Assembly (NCBI GenBank): GCA_947086895.1
Contig: CAMUAR010000002.1
Location: forward strand, 1 to 45,252
Reading direction: 5' to 3'
DNA: 45,252 nt
From: an uncultured Lachnospiraceae bacterium
GTDB taxonomy: Bacteria; Bacillota; Clostridia; Lachnospirales; Lachnospiraceae
Positions 8,077-16,569 of the stretch are shown here, in pieces. Under the pieces are notes generated by a model. The model was given only the letters and a program-made list of their open reading frames with translations, did no database searches and was not told the DNA's origin. Made by a program: the position numbers and the translations under genes. The first letter of the stretch is position 1. Each line of letters begins with the position of its first letter.

Positions 8077-9950
8077 TGCCAGTCCTCCTTTCGTTCTTCA
8101 TAGCACACGCCGCCGTGAAATACATTTGCACCGCAGCCCGCGCAGGCTTTGCGGCAGTTTGGTGTCACTGTCTCAGAAAGTCCTTTTTGATATTCCCGCC
8201 ACAAAAATTCTTTTGTAATACCAGCGTCGATAAAGTCCCATGGAAATATCTCATCCTTTTCGCGCTCACGGCTTGTATAAAACTTAAGATCCACTTGATT
8301 TTTCTTAAAAACTTCCATCCACACATCAAATTTAAAATAATCTGTCCACGCATCATAAACACATCCTGCACGGTACGCATCATAGATGGATCTTGCAAGC
8401 CTGCGGTCGCCCCTTGCAAAAATTCCCTCCAGCATTGTAACATCTGCATCATGCCAGTTATATCGAATGCTTCTCGCGTTCGGCAATGTCTTTAGCTTTG
8501 CACTTACAATCTTCTGCTTTGCCAAAAATTCTTCTTCCGTATTCATTGGAACCCACTCAAACGGCGTAAATGGCTTTGGAACAAAAAATGAAGTGCTTGT
8601 GACAATCTGTACTTTTCCGCCTCTTTCCTCCTTTGGCAGCGAATAATATTCCTGCGCAATCCGGTTGGACAATTCTGCGATCGCTTCAATATCTTCCTCT
8701 GTCTCGGTCGGCAGTCCAAGCATAAAATACAGTTTTACTTTATTCCAGCCGGAGCGAAATGCGTCCATCGCCCCCTGCAAAATATTTTGTTCCGTCAGCC
8801 CTTTGTTGATCACATCCCTCATGCGCTGCGAACCTGCTTCCGGGGCAAATGTCAAACTGCTTTTGCGGACGTCCTGCACCTTTCCCATCACATCGAGCGC
8901 AAATGCATCAATCCGCAGAGACGGCAGCGAAATATTTACCTTCTGCCGTTCAAATTCGCGGATCAAATAATAGACAAGCTCCGGCAGTTCCTTGTAATCG
9001 CTTGAGCTTAAAGAACTTAATGTAATCTCGTCCTGGCCAGTATTCTCAATAATTTTTTTTGCGTGCTCTTTTAAAAATTTGATATCTCTTGCGCGAATTG
9101 GGCGGTAGAGCATCCCTGCCTGGCAAAAACGGCAGCCTCTAATGCAGCCTCGCTGGATTTCAAGAACCACTCGGTCCTGAACTGCCTGAATAAACGGCAC
9201 TACCGGTTTTTCAGGATAAAATGTATCGCTTAAGCTCATCTCCACCTGCTTGCGGATCACAGGCTTCGCTGCCGGATGATCTGGAACAAAAGATTTTATC
9301 GTTCCGTCCGTATTGTAGGAAACTTTATAGAACGCCGGAACATACATTCCCTCTATTTCAGCCACCATAGCAAGATAATCCGCTCTGCTTCCGCCGTTTC
9401 TTTTGTTTTGTTTGTAGGCGTCTAACACTCGATCATAGACCGTTTCGCCCTCCCCAATATAAAAGAAGTCAAAAAAATCTGCAATCGGCTCTGGATTGTA
9501 AGAACATGGTCCTCCACCGATCACAATAGGGTCATCCTCTGTGCGGTCTTTTGCAAAAATCGGAATTTCAGCCAAATCGAGGATCTGCAAAATATTGGTG
9601 TAGCACATTTCATATTGTAATGTAATTCCGAGAAAATCAAAGTTTTTCAATGGATCCTGAGACTCCAGCGCAAACAATGGAATATTCTCTCTGCGCATAA
9701 TATGATCCAGATCCATCCATGGCGAATACACTCTCTCGCACCAGGTATCCTCCCGCTTATTAAACATATCATACAATATTTGTATTCCAAGATGTGACAT
9801 TCCAACCTCATACACATCGGGGAAACACATACAAAAACGGATTTCTATCTCTGCCAGGTCTTTCATTACAGAATTCACTTCTCCGCCGATATAGCGCGCA
9901 GGTTTCTCGACACTTAGCAGAATATCATCCGACAATGCCAATTTCCTCAT
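8073..9950 (-). CDS. TIGR03960 family B12-binding-type radical SAM protein
   Basis: A 625-residue radical SAM protein. The N-terminal 180 residues resemble a cobalamin-binding fold, with MSHLGIQILYDMFN and VIGGGPCSYNPEP. The radical SAM cluster CxxxCxxC is in RGCIRGCRFCQAG (Cys269, Cys273, Cys276). A second C-terminal cysteine group, CRKACAGCGANVF, is typical of TIGR03960. I chose the ATG at 9950 because GGAGGAAAGG lies directly upstream; the open frame runs on to 10184 without comparable signals. It is the first gene of a likely operon with DUF2344, rng, ybaK and the prepilin peptidase. The substrate is unknown. Confidence 0.93.
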   Translation of the reverse strand: MRKLALSDDILLSVEKPARYIGGEVNSVMKDLAEIEIRFCMCFPDVYEVGMSHLGIQILYDMFNKREDTWCERVYSPWMDLDHIMRRENIPLFALESQDPLKNFDFLGITLQYEMCYTNILQILDLAEIPIFAKDRTEDDPIVIGGGPCSYNPEPIADFFDFFYIGEGETVYDRVLDAYKQNKRNGGSRADYLAMVAEIEGMYVPAFYKVSYNTDGTIKSFVPDHPAAKPVIRKQVEMSLSDTFYPEKPVVPFIQAVQDRVVLEIQRGCIRGCRFCQAGMLYRPIRARDIKFLKEHAKKIIENTGQDEITLSSLSSSDYKELPELVYYLIREFERQKVNISLPSLRIDAFALDVMGKVQDVRKSSLTFAPEAGSQRMRDVINKGLTEQNILQGAMDAFRSGWNKVKLYFMLGLPTETEEDIEAIAELSNRIAQEYYSLPKEERGGKVQIVTSTSFFVPKPFTPFEWVPMNTEEEFLAKQKIVSAKLKTLPNARSIRYNWHDADVTMLEGIFARGDRRLARSIYDAYRAGCVYDAWTDYFKFDVWMEVFKKNQVDLKFYTSREREKDEIFPWDFIDAGITKEFLWREYQKGLSETVTPNCRKACAGCGANVFHGGVCYEERKEDWQ

Positions 9951-10046
9951 GGCCTTTCCTCCATTTTTCCTTACATTCTTTATTTCAAGATGCACTCGAT
10001 TTGCAGATGAAGATGCTCTCCCTTTGGTCGAGCGCAAATCGGCGCA

Positions 10047-10072
10047 GGTATAATATCTGACGATATTATACC
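10047..10072. promoter_or_regulatory. Perfect 26-bp palindrome over promoter
   Basis: Arms GGTATAATATC (10047-10057) and GATATTATACC (10062-10072) are exact 11-base complements around a 4-base loop. It covers the extended -10 of the minus-strand operon, so it could be a repressor operator. A hairpin at the transcript 5' end is less likely because the start should fall within or just after it. The rest of the 335-base gap between 9950 and 10286 shows only the ribosome site of the plus-strand gene. Confidence 0.55.
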
Positions 10073-10073
10073 A
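10065..10073 (-). promoter_or_regulatory. Extended -10 promoter of the radical SAM-rng operon
   Basis: On the minus strand, TGGTATAAT (10065-10073) is an extended -10 (TGn-TATAAT) pointing at the radical SAM gene that starts at 9950. No good -35 is visible at 16-18 bases, which fits an extended -10 promoter. It lies inside the 26-base palindrome at 10047-10072. Confidence 0.5.
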
Positions 10074-10285
10074 TATTTTTTCTACTTCTGGAAGCTCTTC
10101 TTGAAAAAAACATACAGAGCGGCTATAATATAGGATAATCTGTGTCCAATTAGCAAGCTTGTAACGAAAAAGCATAAAAAGCACACAGTTATGTGTCCGC
10201 CATTTTTTATAGGTATGATCTTGAAGCAGAAAGGAAAAATACCATCAGGCGGCTTATGCCAAATTATGAAAGGAGTCACTAATTT

Positions 10286-11248
10286 ATGTGGTGTCCAATT
10301 TGTAAAAATGAATACCGCGAGGGAATTACCGTCTGCGCGGACTGCAAGGTCAGCCTTGTAGATGCTTTAGACGAAACCAAGGAGGATTATGAGATACTTT
10401 CCGAGATGGAGAATGAATCCAGCGCGAAAAAGCTAATCTCCTATCTGGAATATTCCAATATTCCTGCTTTTCTGGAACCATGCGAAACAACAGATACTTT
10501 TCGCGTTTGTGTCGGAAAAAAAATGCTCAAGCAGGCAAAAAAAGCATTTCAGGCATTTTATACGGTTGAGATAACAGAAGAATTGTTAAACAGTAAGACA
10601 GATCACAAGACCGACAATGATATTGACTCTGACACGCCAAATCCTTTGGAAACCCCAACATCCACTTTTCAAGATGAAAATTTTACAGAAAGCGAAAGTT
10701 CAAAGCAAACGGCAGCTGCTTTTTACAGCGATACAGAAAATAAAACACCAAAACAAAGCAGTTTACCACAGATTGAAAAAAGTGTCAGCAACACTTATGT
10801 TTCCAAAGCGGAAAAAAGTTCCGACTATCGCTCTTCCGGTTTTACTTTCACGATTTTTGGCATTGTTGGTATTGTTGTTATGATTTTGCACTGGACTGGC
10901 GTTTTTCAATATTTTACCACAATGTCCGCCGTTATTGTCTCCATTATGTTTATCGCGTTTCTTGTTGTTGGAATAGACAGTTTCCGGCGCGCTGCAAAGG
11001 CAAAAGCCGAATCTGTAGAAGAAGAACGTTTTGTAAAAGAACTGACTGGATGGCTAGAGCAAAATCTGACGTTTGATGAACTTGCAAATACAGATCAGAT
11101 AAATATGACAGAAGAAGCCAATTTTCTTAACCGCATATCAGAAATGAAAACAGTAATTAAACGGCAATTTGGCGACCTTGACCCTGGATTTCTCGATCAA
11201 TTTACAGAAGATTACTACGACAATCACTTTACTTCAAACCAGTTGTAA
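10286..11248 (+). CDS. Zinc-ribbon membrane protein of unknown function
   Basis: A 320-residue protein I cannot place in a named function. It begins with a zinc-ribbon motif CPIC...CADC (Cys3, Cys6, Cys17, Cys20). Residues 35-100 resemble a small DUF2007-like domain (SSAKKLISYLEYSNIPAFLEP). A polar Ser/Thr/Asn-rich linker spans about 105-182, followed by two membrane segments at about 186-203 and 213-230. The cytoplasmic tail is acidic. The start has AAAGGAG upstream. It stands alone on the plus strand, facing the Ig-like protein gene across a shared terminator. A sensor or scaffold at the membrane is possible but unproven. Confidence 0.8.
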   Translation: MWCPICKNEYREGITVCADCKVSLVDALDETKEDYEILSEMENESSAKKLISYLEYSNIPAFLEPCETTDTFRVCVGKKMLKQAKKAFQAFYTVEITEELLNSKTDHKTDNDIDSDTPNPLETPTSTFQDENFTESESSKQTAAAFYSDTENKTPKQSSLPQIEKSVSNTYVSKAEKSSDYRSSGFTFTIFGIVGIVVMILHWTGVFQYFTTMSAVIVSIMFIAFLVVGIDSFRRAAKAKAESVEEERFVKELTGWLEQNLTFDELANTDQINMTEEANFLNRISEMKTVIKRQFGDLDPGFLDQFTEDYYDNHFTSNQL

Positions 11249-11369
11249 CACTTTCAAGGTTACTGTTAATAATTTCAAAGAATATTTCTTTTTTGTACTC
11301 AGTTTCTTTTTCTGATCTATCCTTAAGCATCAAGGAAGAAACCAGAGAAATTTCTCGATTCGATGATAC

Positions 11370-11397
11370 AAAAGGCAGGGGTTTACCCTGCCTTTTT
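11370..11397. terminator. Bidirectional intrinsic terminator
   Basis: AAAGGCAGGG and CCCTGCCTTT are exact 10-base arms with a 5-base loop. A-rich and T-rich flanks suit termination in both directions. It lies between the convergent genes ending at 11248 (plus) and 11407 (minus). Confidence 0.85.
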
Positions 11398-11406
11398 GCT
11401 GCTTTT

Positions 11407-12663
11407 TTACTTTTTATCGGAAGGCGCCATACTTTCCACCAGCTTTCGAGCCGCCTCTGAAATATTTGGCTGAATGGCTTCTCCCGCGTCTGTCACATTG
11501 ACTGTAACATGCTGTTTTCCTTCATACCATGTATATAAAGTATTGTAAAAAACAAGACTTTCAATCTCAATATCCGCGGATGCTTTCTGCACCAGTTTAA
11601 TATCTTTTAGTTCTACATTATAGTACAGTTTTAGAACAGTTTTTTGACCAAGCTCCACCAGTTCCATAGAGAGCCGACTGACTTTGACGCTCTTTGCAGA
11701 ATAAGCCTTCTTCCAACTTTCTTCTAACATCTTTTCTGTATATACGGTCTTTAATGTATATTCAAGATCCGAAAGATCTCCCGCCTCTTTGAGAGGGTCT
11801 ACAATTACCTGAATATTTGACATCGCCAAAAGTTTATCTTTTGTGCGCGCCTGAATGCTGTACTGTACGCTTTTGTCTTTGCCCTGGCTTGCAGACATCT
11901 CAAAAGACGGCGGCAGCTCCATCGACCAGCCATATTTTGTCACTGCTTTTGTCTTAAACTTTTTTATTGTTACGGTAAGTTCTAAAGTATCTGTGACCAA
12001 CACATTATCTTTATACTTTTTGCGGTCCGACAGCCATTTATTTTTTTCACTGTTTGTCTGAAATACATACACATTTACAAGATAAGTCCCGCACTTTGAC
12101 GCCCGGAATACCCCGTCTGTAACAGCCGCGTTCTGCGAGATCTCCCCCATCGGCGCAGTAACTTCATAGTACAGGGAATTGCTTGTATTTTTATTTGTAC
12201 CAGCCTCTGTCCTGCAAGTGTAGGCAAGTTTGTAATCCGTCGATAAACGCAGCGCATTTGGCTGTACATTCTCGCCTGCCGACAATTTAATTTCCTTGAT
12301 ATTGTCCCGCACTCTGACGGTTGTTTTAAATTCTTTTTTATCTCCATTTTCATCTGTTACTGTGCAGATCACTGTTGTTTTTCCTGCACTCTTTGCGGTG
12401 ATCACGCCGCTTGATTTCCCGACGCTCGCGATAGACGGCGACTTAGAGCGGTACGTAATTTCAGCTGTTTTGGGCGCGCCGGAAACCGTCAGCTGTTTTT
12501 CTGAAATTCCGCCGCTGAGATATAGAATCACGGTTGTGTCAGAGATGGAAATTTCCTCCGCCTGCACTTTTAATCCATTTCCAAACCATAAGGCTGCAAG
12601 CAGCAATATTCCTGATAAAACCAATATTCCAGAAAATACGCTGCTCTTCCTTTTGCTCTCCAT
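11407..12663 (-). CDS. Secreted or anchored Ig-like (Big_2) domain protein
   Basis: A 418-residue exported protein. A positively charged N-terminus and hydrophobic stretch (about residues 10-28) end near VQAEE, resembling a signal peptide or N-terminal anchor. Residues 38-118 form a bacterial Ig-like group 2 (Big_2) domain, including YRSKSPSIASVGKSSGVITA and AGKTTVICTV. The following 290 residues are beta-rich and not assigned; they include a second Ig-like stretch and a C-terminal alpha/beta part. No LPxTG motif or catalytic residues are evident. The start has AAAGGAAA upstream. It has a good promoter with a nearby palindrome, suggesting regulated expression. A surface role is inferred. Confidence 0.8.
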   Translation of the reverse strand: MESKRKSSVFSGILVLSGILLLAALWFGNGLKVQAEEISISDTTVILYLSGGISEKQLTVSGAPKTAEITYRSKSPSIASVGKSSGVITAKSAGKTTVICTVTDENGDKKEFKTTVRVRDNIKEIKLSAGENVQPNALRLSTDYKLAYTCRTEAGTNKNTSNSLYYEVTAPMGEISQNAAVTDGVFRASKCGTYLVNVYVFQTNSEKNKWLSDRKKYKDNVLVTDTLELTVTIKKFKTKAVTKYGWSMELPPSFEMSASQGKDKSVQYSIQARTKDKLLAMSNIQVIVDPLKEAGDLSDLEYTLKTVYTEKMLEESWKKAYSAKSVKVSRLSMELVELGQKTVLKLYYNVELKDIKLVQKASADIEIESLVFYNTLYTWYEGKQHVTVNVTDAGEAIQPNISEAARKLVESMAPSDKK

Positions 12664-12790
12664 AAAAGTTTTCCTTTCTGCGCTTTTTTTTCCTGTAAAC
12701 GATTTGTGTCAAACCATAGACAGACACAAATTGCCGTGTGAAAAATAAATTTCTCACGAACTTTTATAACATACCCTGTAACAATATGTT

Positions 12791-12809
12791 CATACTTTTC
12801 ATAAGTATG
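12791..12809. promoter_or_regulatory. Inverted repeat just downstream of promoter
   Basis: CATACTT (12791-12797) and AAGTATG (12803-12809) are perfect 7-base arms with a 5-base spacer, flanked by TGT and ACA. The repeat starts 6 bases after the -10 of the Ig-like protein promoter, so it covers the transcription start. This is a classic repressor-operator position. The regulator is not identifiable here. Confidence 0.5.
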
Positions 12810-12814
12810 TAACA

Positions 12815-12843
12815 ATTATACAAAAAAACAGCAGTCTGTGCAA
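12815..12843 (-). promoter_or_regulatory. Promoter TTGCAC-17-TATAAT for the Ig-like protein gene
   Basis: On the minus strand, TTGCAC (12838-12843) and a perfect TATAAT (12815-12820) are 17 bases apart. Transcription would start near 12808, leaving about 145 bases of leader before the gene. The 318-base gap 12664-12981 holds this promoter, the palindrome and the ribosome site of the next plus-strand gene. Confidence 0.72.
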
Positions 12844-12981
12844 CCCTTTCTTTTGTTTTTCTAAGAATCTCCTTATATTTTCCATCCATAATACCGATAT
12901 ATAATGAGTACGTGAAATCCAAAAAATTTTTTGTATCTGAACAATCTGTATACAAAAACATTCAGAAACAAGGAGGTTGTT

Positions 12982-13209
12982 ATGGGACTTATCGAGCGTT
13001 TTAAAAATATCCGCACAATCAAAGATCTGGTAATCGCCATTATCATTCTTATCTGTGCGGGAATTGTATTTTCTGTTGTTATGGGAGTTCTCTATAAAGT
13101 GCTTCCAGTGCTTTCCATTCTCTGGAGAATTCTTGGTATTGTATGGAATATTATATGTCTGATCTGTATTGTATTCGCAGTGCTTGGATTTATGAAAAGC
13201 ATAAAATAA
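12982..13209 (+). CDS. Small two-helix membrane protein
   Basis: A 75-residue protein with a basic N-terminus (MGLIERFKNIRTIKDLV) and two hydrophobic segments at about residues 18-40 and 43-70. I do not recognise a family. The start is supported by AAGGAGG with a 6-base spacer; a longer in-frame ORF from 12931 lacks a ribosome site. A strong terminator follows directly, so it is a single-gene unit. Its clear translation signal and terminator make it likely to be real despite its size. Confidence 0.7.
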   Translation: MGLIERFKNIRTIKDLVIAIIILICAGIVFSVVMGVLYKVLPVLSILWRILGIVWNIICLICIVFAVLGFMKSIK

Positions 13210-13213
13210 AGTT

Positions 13214-13253
13214 AAAAAAATCGGGCAGTGAAGATTTTCCTGCCCGATTTTTT
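13214..13253. terminator. Intrinsic terminator
   Basis: TCGGGCAG and CTGCCCGA form an exact 8-base stem extended by A and T runs on both sides. It ends the small membrane protein gene and may also serve the minus-strand helicase gene that ends at 13306. Confidence 0.88.
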
Positions 13254-13305
13254 AATACCGTTTTTGCAGATTTTTGTAAAAAATATTATAAAAACTTAAC
13301 ATCTG

Positions 13306-16300
13306 TTACCGAAAAATCTCTTCCAGTTCTTCTCTTGTCAAATGATTTACAAATGTTTCTTTCGAATCGATAATCAATTCGGATAATTCTTTTTTCTTTT
13401 TTTGGAGCCGAAAAATCTTCTCCTCTATCGTCCCTCTCGTTACAAGCCGAATCACATGCACCGTATTTTTCTGTCCAATTCGATAAACGCGGTCCGTCGC
13501 CTGATCCTCCACTGCGGGATTCCACCAAGGATCATAATGAATTACCGTATCTGCTCCTGTTAAATTCAAACCTGTCCCGCCAGCTTTTAAAGAAACAAGA
13601 AAAATTTGTTTTTCTCCTGCATTAAACCGTCGTACATATTCAAGACGAGTGTCAACTCTTGTCGCCCCTTCTAACAAAAAGATACTGTAATTTTTCTTTT
13701 TCATCTCCTGTTCAATAATATGCAGCATCGTTGTAAACTGAGAGAACACTAAGATTCTGTGACCGTTTGCCAGCGCGTCCGCCACAACTTCCATCAAAAG
13801 ATCAAGCTTCCCGCTTCCCCCGGAATAATTATCGATAAAAGTAGACGGATGACAGCATATTTGGCGCAGCCTTGTCAAAGCAGCAAGAATTTTTAATTGA
13901 GACCGGTCAATACCGAACATACTGATCTCCGCATCCAGTTCTGCTTTTACACTTGTCATAAAGGAAACATAAACTTTTTTCTGCTCTTCCGTCAAATCGG
14001 TTAAAATCTTTTCCTCAATCTTTTCTGGAAGTTCCTTAAGTACTTCTTTTTTCATTCTGCGCAGAATAAACGGACGGATCCGACGGTTTAACTCATCCAA
14101 AGCGTCCTGGTCGTCCTTCATAATCTGCTTTTCGTACCGCTTCATAAACTTTGAATGACTCAACAAATACGTCGGCATAATAAAATCAAAAATCGACCAG
14201 AGTTCCGAGAGCGAATTTTCAATCGGCGTACCAGTCAGCGCAAAGCGATGTTTTGAGCCAAGCTGCTTTACTGCCTGGGCGTTCATCGAGGTTGCATTTT
14301 TTATAAACTGCGCTTCATCGACAAAAACCGCCTCAAACTTTAACTTTTCATAGAGCGTGACATCCCTGCGAATCAGCGGATAGGATGTAATCACAATATC
14401 GATATTTTCAAGATTTTCCAGCATCTCCTGCCGCTCCTGCGGATGCCCTGCGCAGACAACCGCCGTAAGCGTCGGCGCAAAATTTTCAAGCTCGTCCAGC
14501 CAGTTGTAAATCAGCGAGCTTGGGCAGACAATCAGATATTTTCCGCCGCTGCTCTTTTTCTGCGAGGCAATATAGCAGATTGCTTGAAGCGTCTTTCCAA
14601 GCCCCATATCATCCGCCAAAATACCGCCTAGATTATTGTCGGAAAGCATCTTTAACCACTGAAAACCGACAACTTGATACGGTCTTAACTTCGCTGTAAT
14701 CTCCTTTGGCACAGAATACTCTTTTTTGACTGGAGATAAAATCCGGTCGATCAATTTTGTAAAATCCGTGTTTTTCTCCACATCATGTTTTGAATCGCGA
14801 AACGCTTCCTCAAGATAAAATGCACTGCTTTTTGGGAGTTTCAACACATTCTCGCTTATACTGCGCGACGGAAGGTTCAGTCCCTCAAGAATTTTTGACA
14901 TATTGATAATATCTTCATTTTCAAGATCCAAAAAACTTCCGTCTTTCAGACGATAATATTTCTTTTTCAACTGCAGAGAGCGAAACAGCTCAAAAAGCTC
15001 TTCCTTTGAGATATCTTCATAAGAAAGTTCCATCTCCAGCAAATCGATATCATGGCTTGCACGAAGCCCGACATGGAATCTGCCGCTGCTGCGAATATTG
15101 ATTTTTTTAAAATCTTCCGAATAGTACAAACTGCACATTTGGGCGAGAGTTTCTACGCCTCCCTGCAAAAAACTATAGATTGCATTGTCATCCTTTAAAA
15201 GATAAAAACTAGAATGCGGCTCAAATTCCAGTTTTTCGAGCTGGTGCATCAGCTCGTACTCCTTGTCCTTTTTCCGCACAATAATATAATTTGCAATATG
15301 TGGATCTTGAAAACAATTGAATTCATAATCGCCATAAATAAAATGCAGTTCTGCCCTGATTCCATTGTTGTATTTATCAAAGTAGATGCTTGCAGACAAA
15401 TCCAGCTCAAGATAGCGTTCTTTCAGCTCTTCTGGAATTTGTATCTCCATTGTATCATGAAGTCTTGGCAGAATTTCCTCCAGAAATCTCTGCTTGTTTT
15501 CCCCCCGGAAAATAAGCGGTTTTTTCTCCCCGCCAAGCGAATTATAAAACGGAACATAATTGCGCAGAAAACGTTTGTCCGGCTGATAAATAATTCCTCG
15601 ATAAAGCAGAAGCCCCCCGTCCTCAACCAGAGGAATAATCGGGTCCTTCTGTTCATAATCCAGGCAGATTGCATCCTCATACACATCCAAATCATACTGG
15701 ATTTGAGGATTCTTTTTTGCAAACACAACATTTTGATAATTTTTATGGTAAAGATCCAACTGAAAATGACTTTCCTGCAATACATTAAGAAGCCGGAACA
15801 GCATGCGTTTTGATAAAATCAACTGTTCCTTGTTAAAAATTTTGGAAAGACCCGCAGTCTCCGCTGTATTTTGAATCTCTATAACATCAATCAGATAATC
15901 CAGAAGCCGTAACGACTCTTTGTCAAATTCGCTCTCGTGACCAATAAATTTAAACTCTTTGCCGAGAACAATATTCTCTCCCTTCACATACAGGCTTAAA
16001 AATCTTTTCAGCGATTGTATCTTGTAAAGTCGGTCGCTTCCAGCCTGAATTGTCAAGTATGCCCTATCTTCTTCTTTTCGAATCATAGAAGGCAATGTGA
16101 TGGTTGGCACAATATGAAAAATATCACCGTTTGCACGCAGTTCTTCCTGATTGCAAAAATAGTCGAGCACTTGGTACACACGCTTTTCTTGCTGGTTTTG
16201 CGGAACCTCCATCGCAGATTTTTCCTGGTATTTTAAAAGGAACAAAAGTGCCGCGACAACATGCTTACAAGCCCCCTTCTCCTTGATATGGGACGGGCAA

Positions 16301-16509
16301 TTACATGTATGCTCAAATGAACCGTCATTATTTTCCACAACAGAGACGAGGTAGTCAAAGCTTCCTTTTACATTCATTCGGTATTGATGATTCTGCTTGG
16401 AATAAGCGACATTATGCACACGACCCGCTTTAAAATACTGTAAACCACGGGAATATACGACATCGCTTGACGCCAGATTACGAATACCGGAACGTGATAG
16501 TGTTAGCAT
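13306..16509 (-). CDS. SWIM zinc finger SNF2-family helicase
   Basis: A 1067-residue SNF2/Rad54-type DNA-dependent ATPase. The N-terminus has a SWIM zinc finger: CxC at Cys69/Cys71, then CKH at Cys81/His83. A long middle region of about 500 residues is specific to bacterial SNF2 proteins. The C-terminal motor contains Walker A DMGLGKT, the DEAQ box in VFVDEAQFIKN, and helicase motifs V-VI in GLNLTGADTVIHYDPWWNP and DRVYRIGQ. I chose the ATG at 16509 (MLTLSRSG) with AGGAGG 9 bases upstream over a start 18 bases earlier. An extended -10 (TGGTAAAAT) near 16541-16549 may be its promoter. No methylase or defence nuclease lies beside it, so a housekeeping chromatin or repair role is more likely than defence. 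Confidence 0.95.
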   Translation of the reverse strand: MLTLSRSGIRNLASSDVVYSRGLQYFKAGRVHNVAYSKQNHQYRMNVKGSFDYLVSVVENNDGSFEHTCNCPSHIKEKGACKHVVAALLFLLKYQEKSAMEVPQNQQEKRVYQVLDYFCNQEELRANGDIFHIVPTITLPSMIRKEEDRAYLTIQAGSDRLYKIQSLKRFLSLYVKGENIVLGKEFKFIGHESEFDKESLRLLDYLIDVIEIQNTAETAGLSKIFNKEQLILSKRMLFRLLNVLQESHFQLDLYHKNYQNVVFAKKNPQIQYDLDVYEDAICLDYEQKDPIIPLVEDGGLLLYRGIIYQPDKRFLRNYVPFYNSLGGEKKPLIFRGENKQRFLEEILPRLHDTMEIQIPEELKERYLELDLSASIYFDKYNNGIRAELHFIYGDYEFNCFQDPHIANYIIVRKKDKEYELMHQLEKLEFEPHSSFYLLKDDNAIYSFLQGGVETLAQMCSLYYSEDFKKINIRSSGRFHVGLRASHDIDLLEMELSYEDISKEELFELFRSLQLKKKYYRLKDGSFLDLENEDIINMSKILEGLNLPSRSISENVLKLPKSSAFYLEEAFRDSKHDVEKNTDFTKLIDRILSPVKKEYSVPKEITAKLRPYQVVGFQWLKMLSDNNLGGILADDMGLGKTLQAICYIASQKKSSGGKYLIVCPSSLIYNWLDELENFAPTLTAVVCAGHPQERQEMLENLENIDIVITSYPLIRRDVTLYEKLKFEAVFVDEAQFIKNATSMNAQAVKQLGSKHRFALTGTPIENSLSELWSIFDFIMPTYLLSHSKFMKRYEKQIMKDDQDALDELNRRIRPFILRRMKKEVLKELPEKIEEKILTDLTEEQKKVYVSFMTSVKAELDAEISMFGIDRSQLKILAALTRLRQICCHPSTFIDNYSGGSGKLDLLMEVVADALANGHRILVFSQFTTMLHIIEQEMKKKNYSIFLLEGATRVDTRLEYVRRFNAGEKQIFLVSLKAGGTGLNLTGADTVIHYDPWWNPAVEDQATDRVYRIGQKNTVHVIRLVTRGTIEEKIFRLQKKKKELSELIIDSKETFVNHLTREELEEIFR

Positions 16510-16569
16510 ACAGAATAACCTCCTCAACCCTTATTCTGCTATTTTACCACAAACGCAAGGTTTTGTGTA

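Noticed and set aside
7483..8103. 206-codon plus-strand frame across the DUF2344 gene
   Set aside because: It is antisense to a well-recognised family member that is translationally coupled to its neighbour.
15214..15813. Long plus-strand frame inside the SNF2 gene
   Set aside because: It is antisense to a confident helicase gene, has no domain or ribosome site, and its composition is that of a shadow frame.
13306..16509. Phage-defence island (DISARM or similar) based on the SNF2 helicase
   Set aside because: No methyltransferase, phospholipase D or DUF1998 gene is adjacent; the neighbours are a SulP transporter and a small membrane protein.
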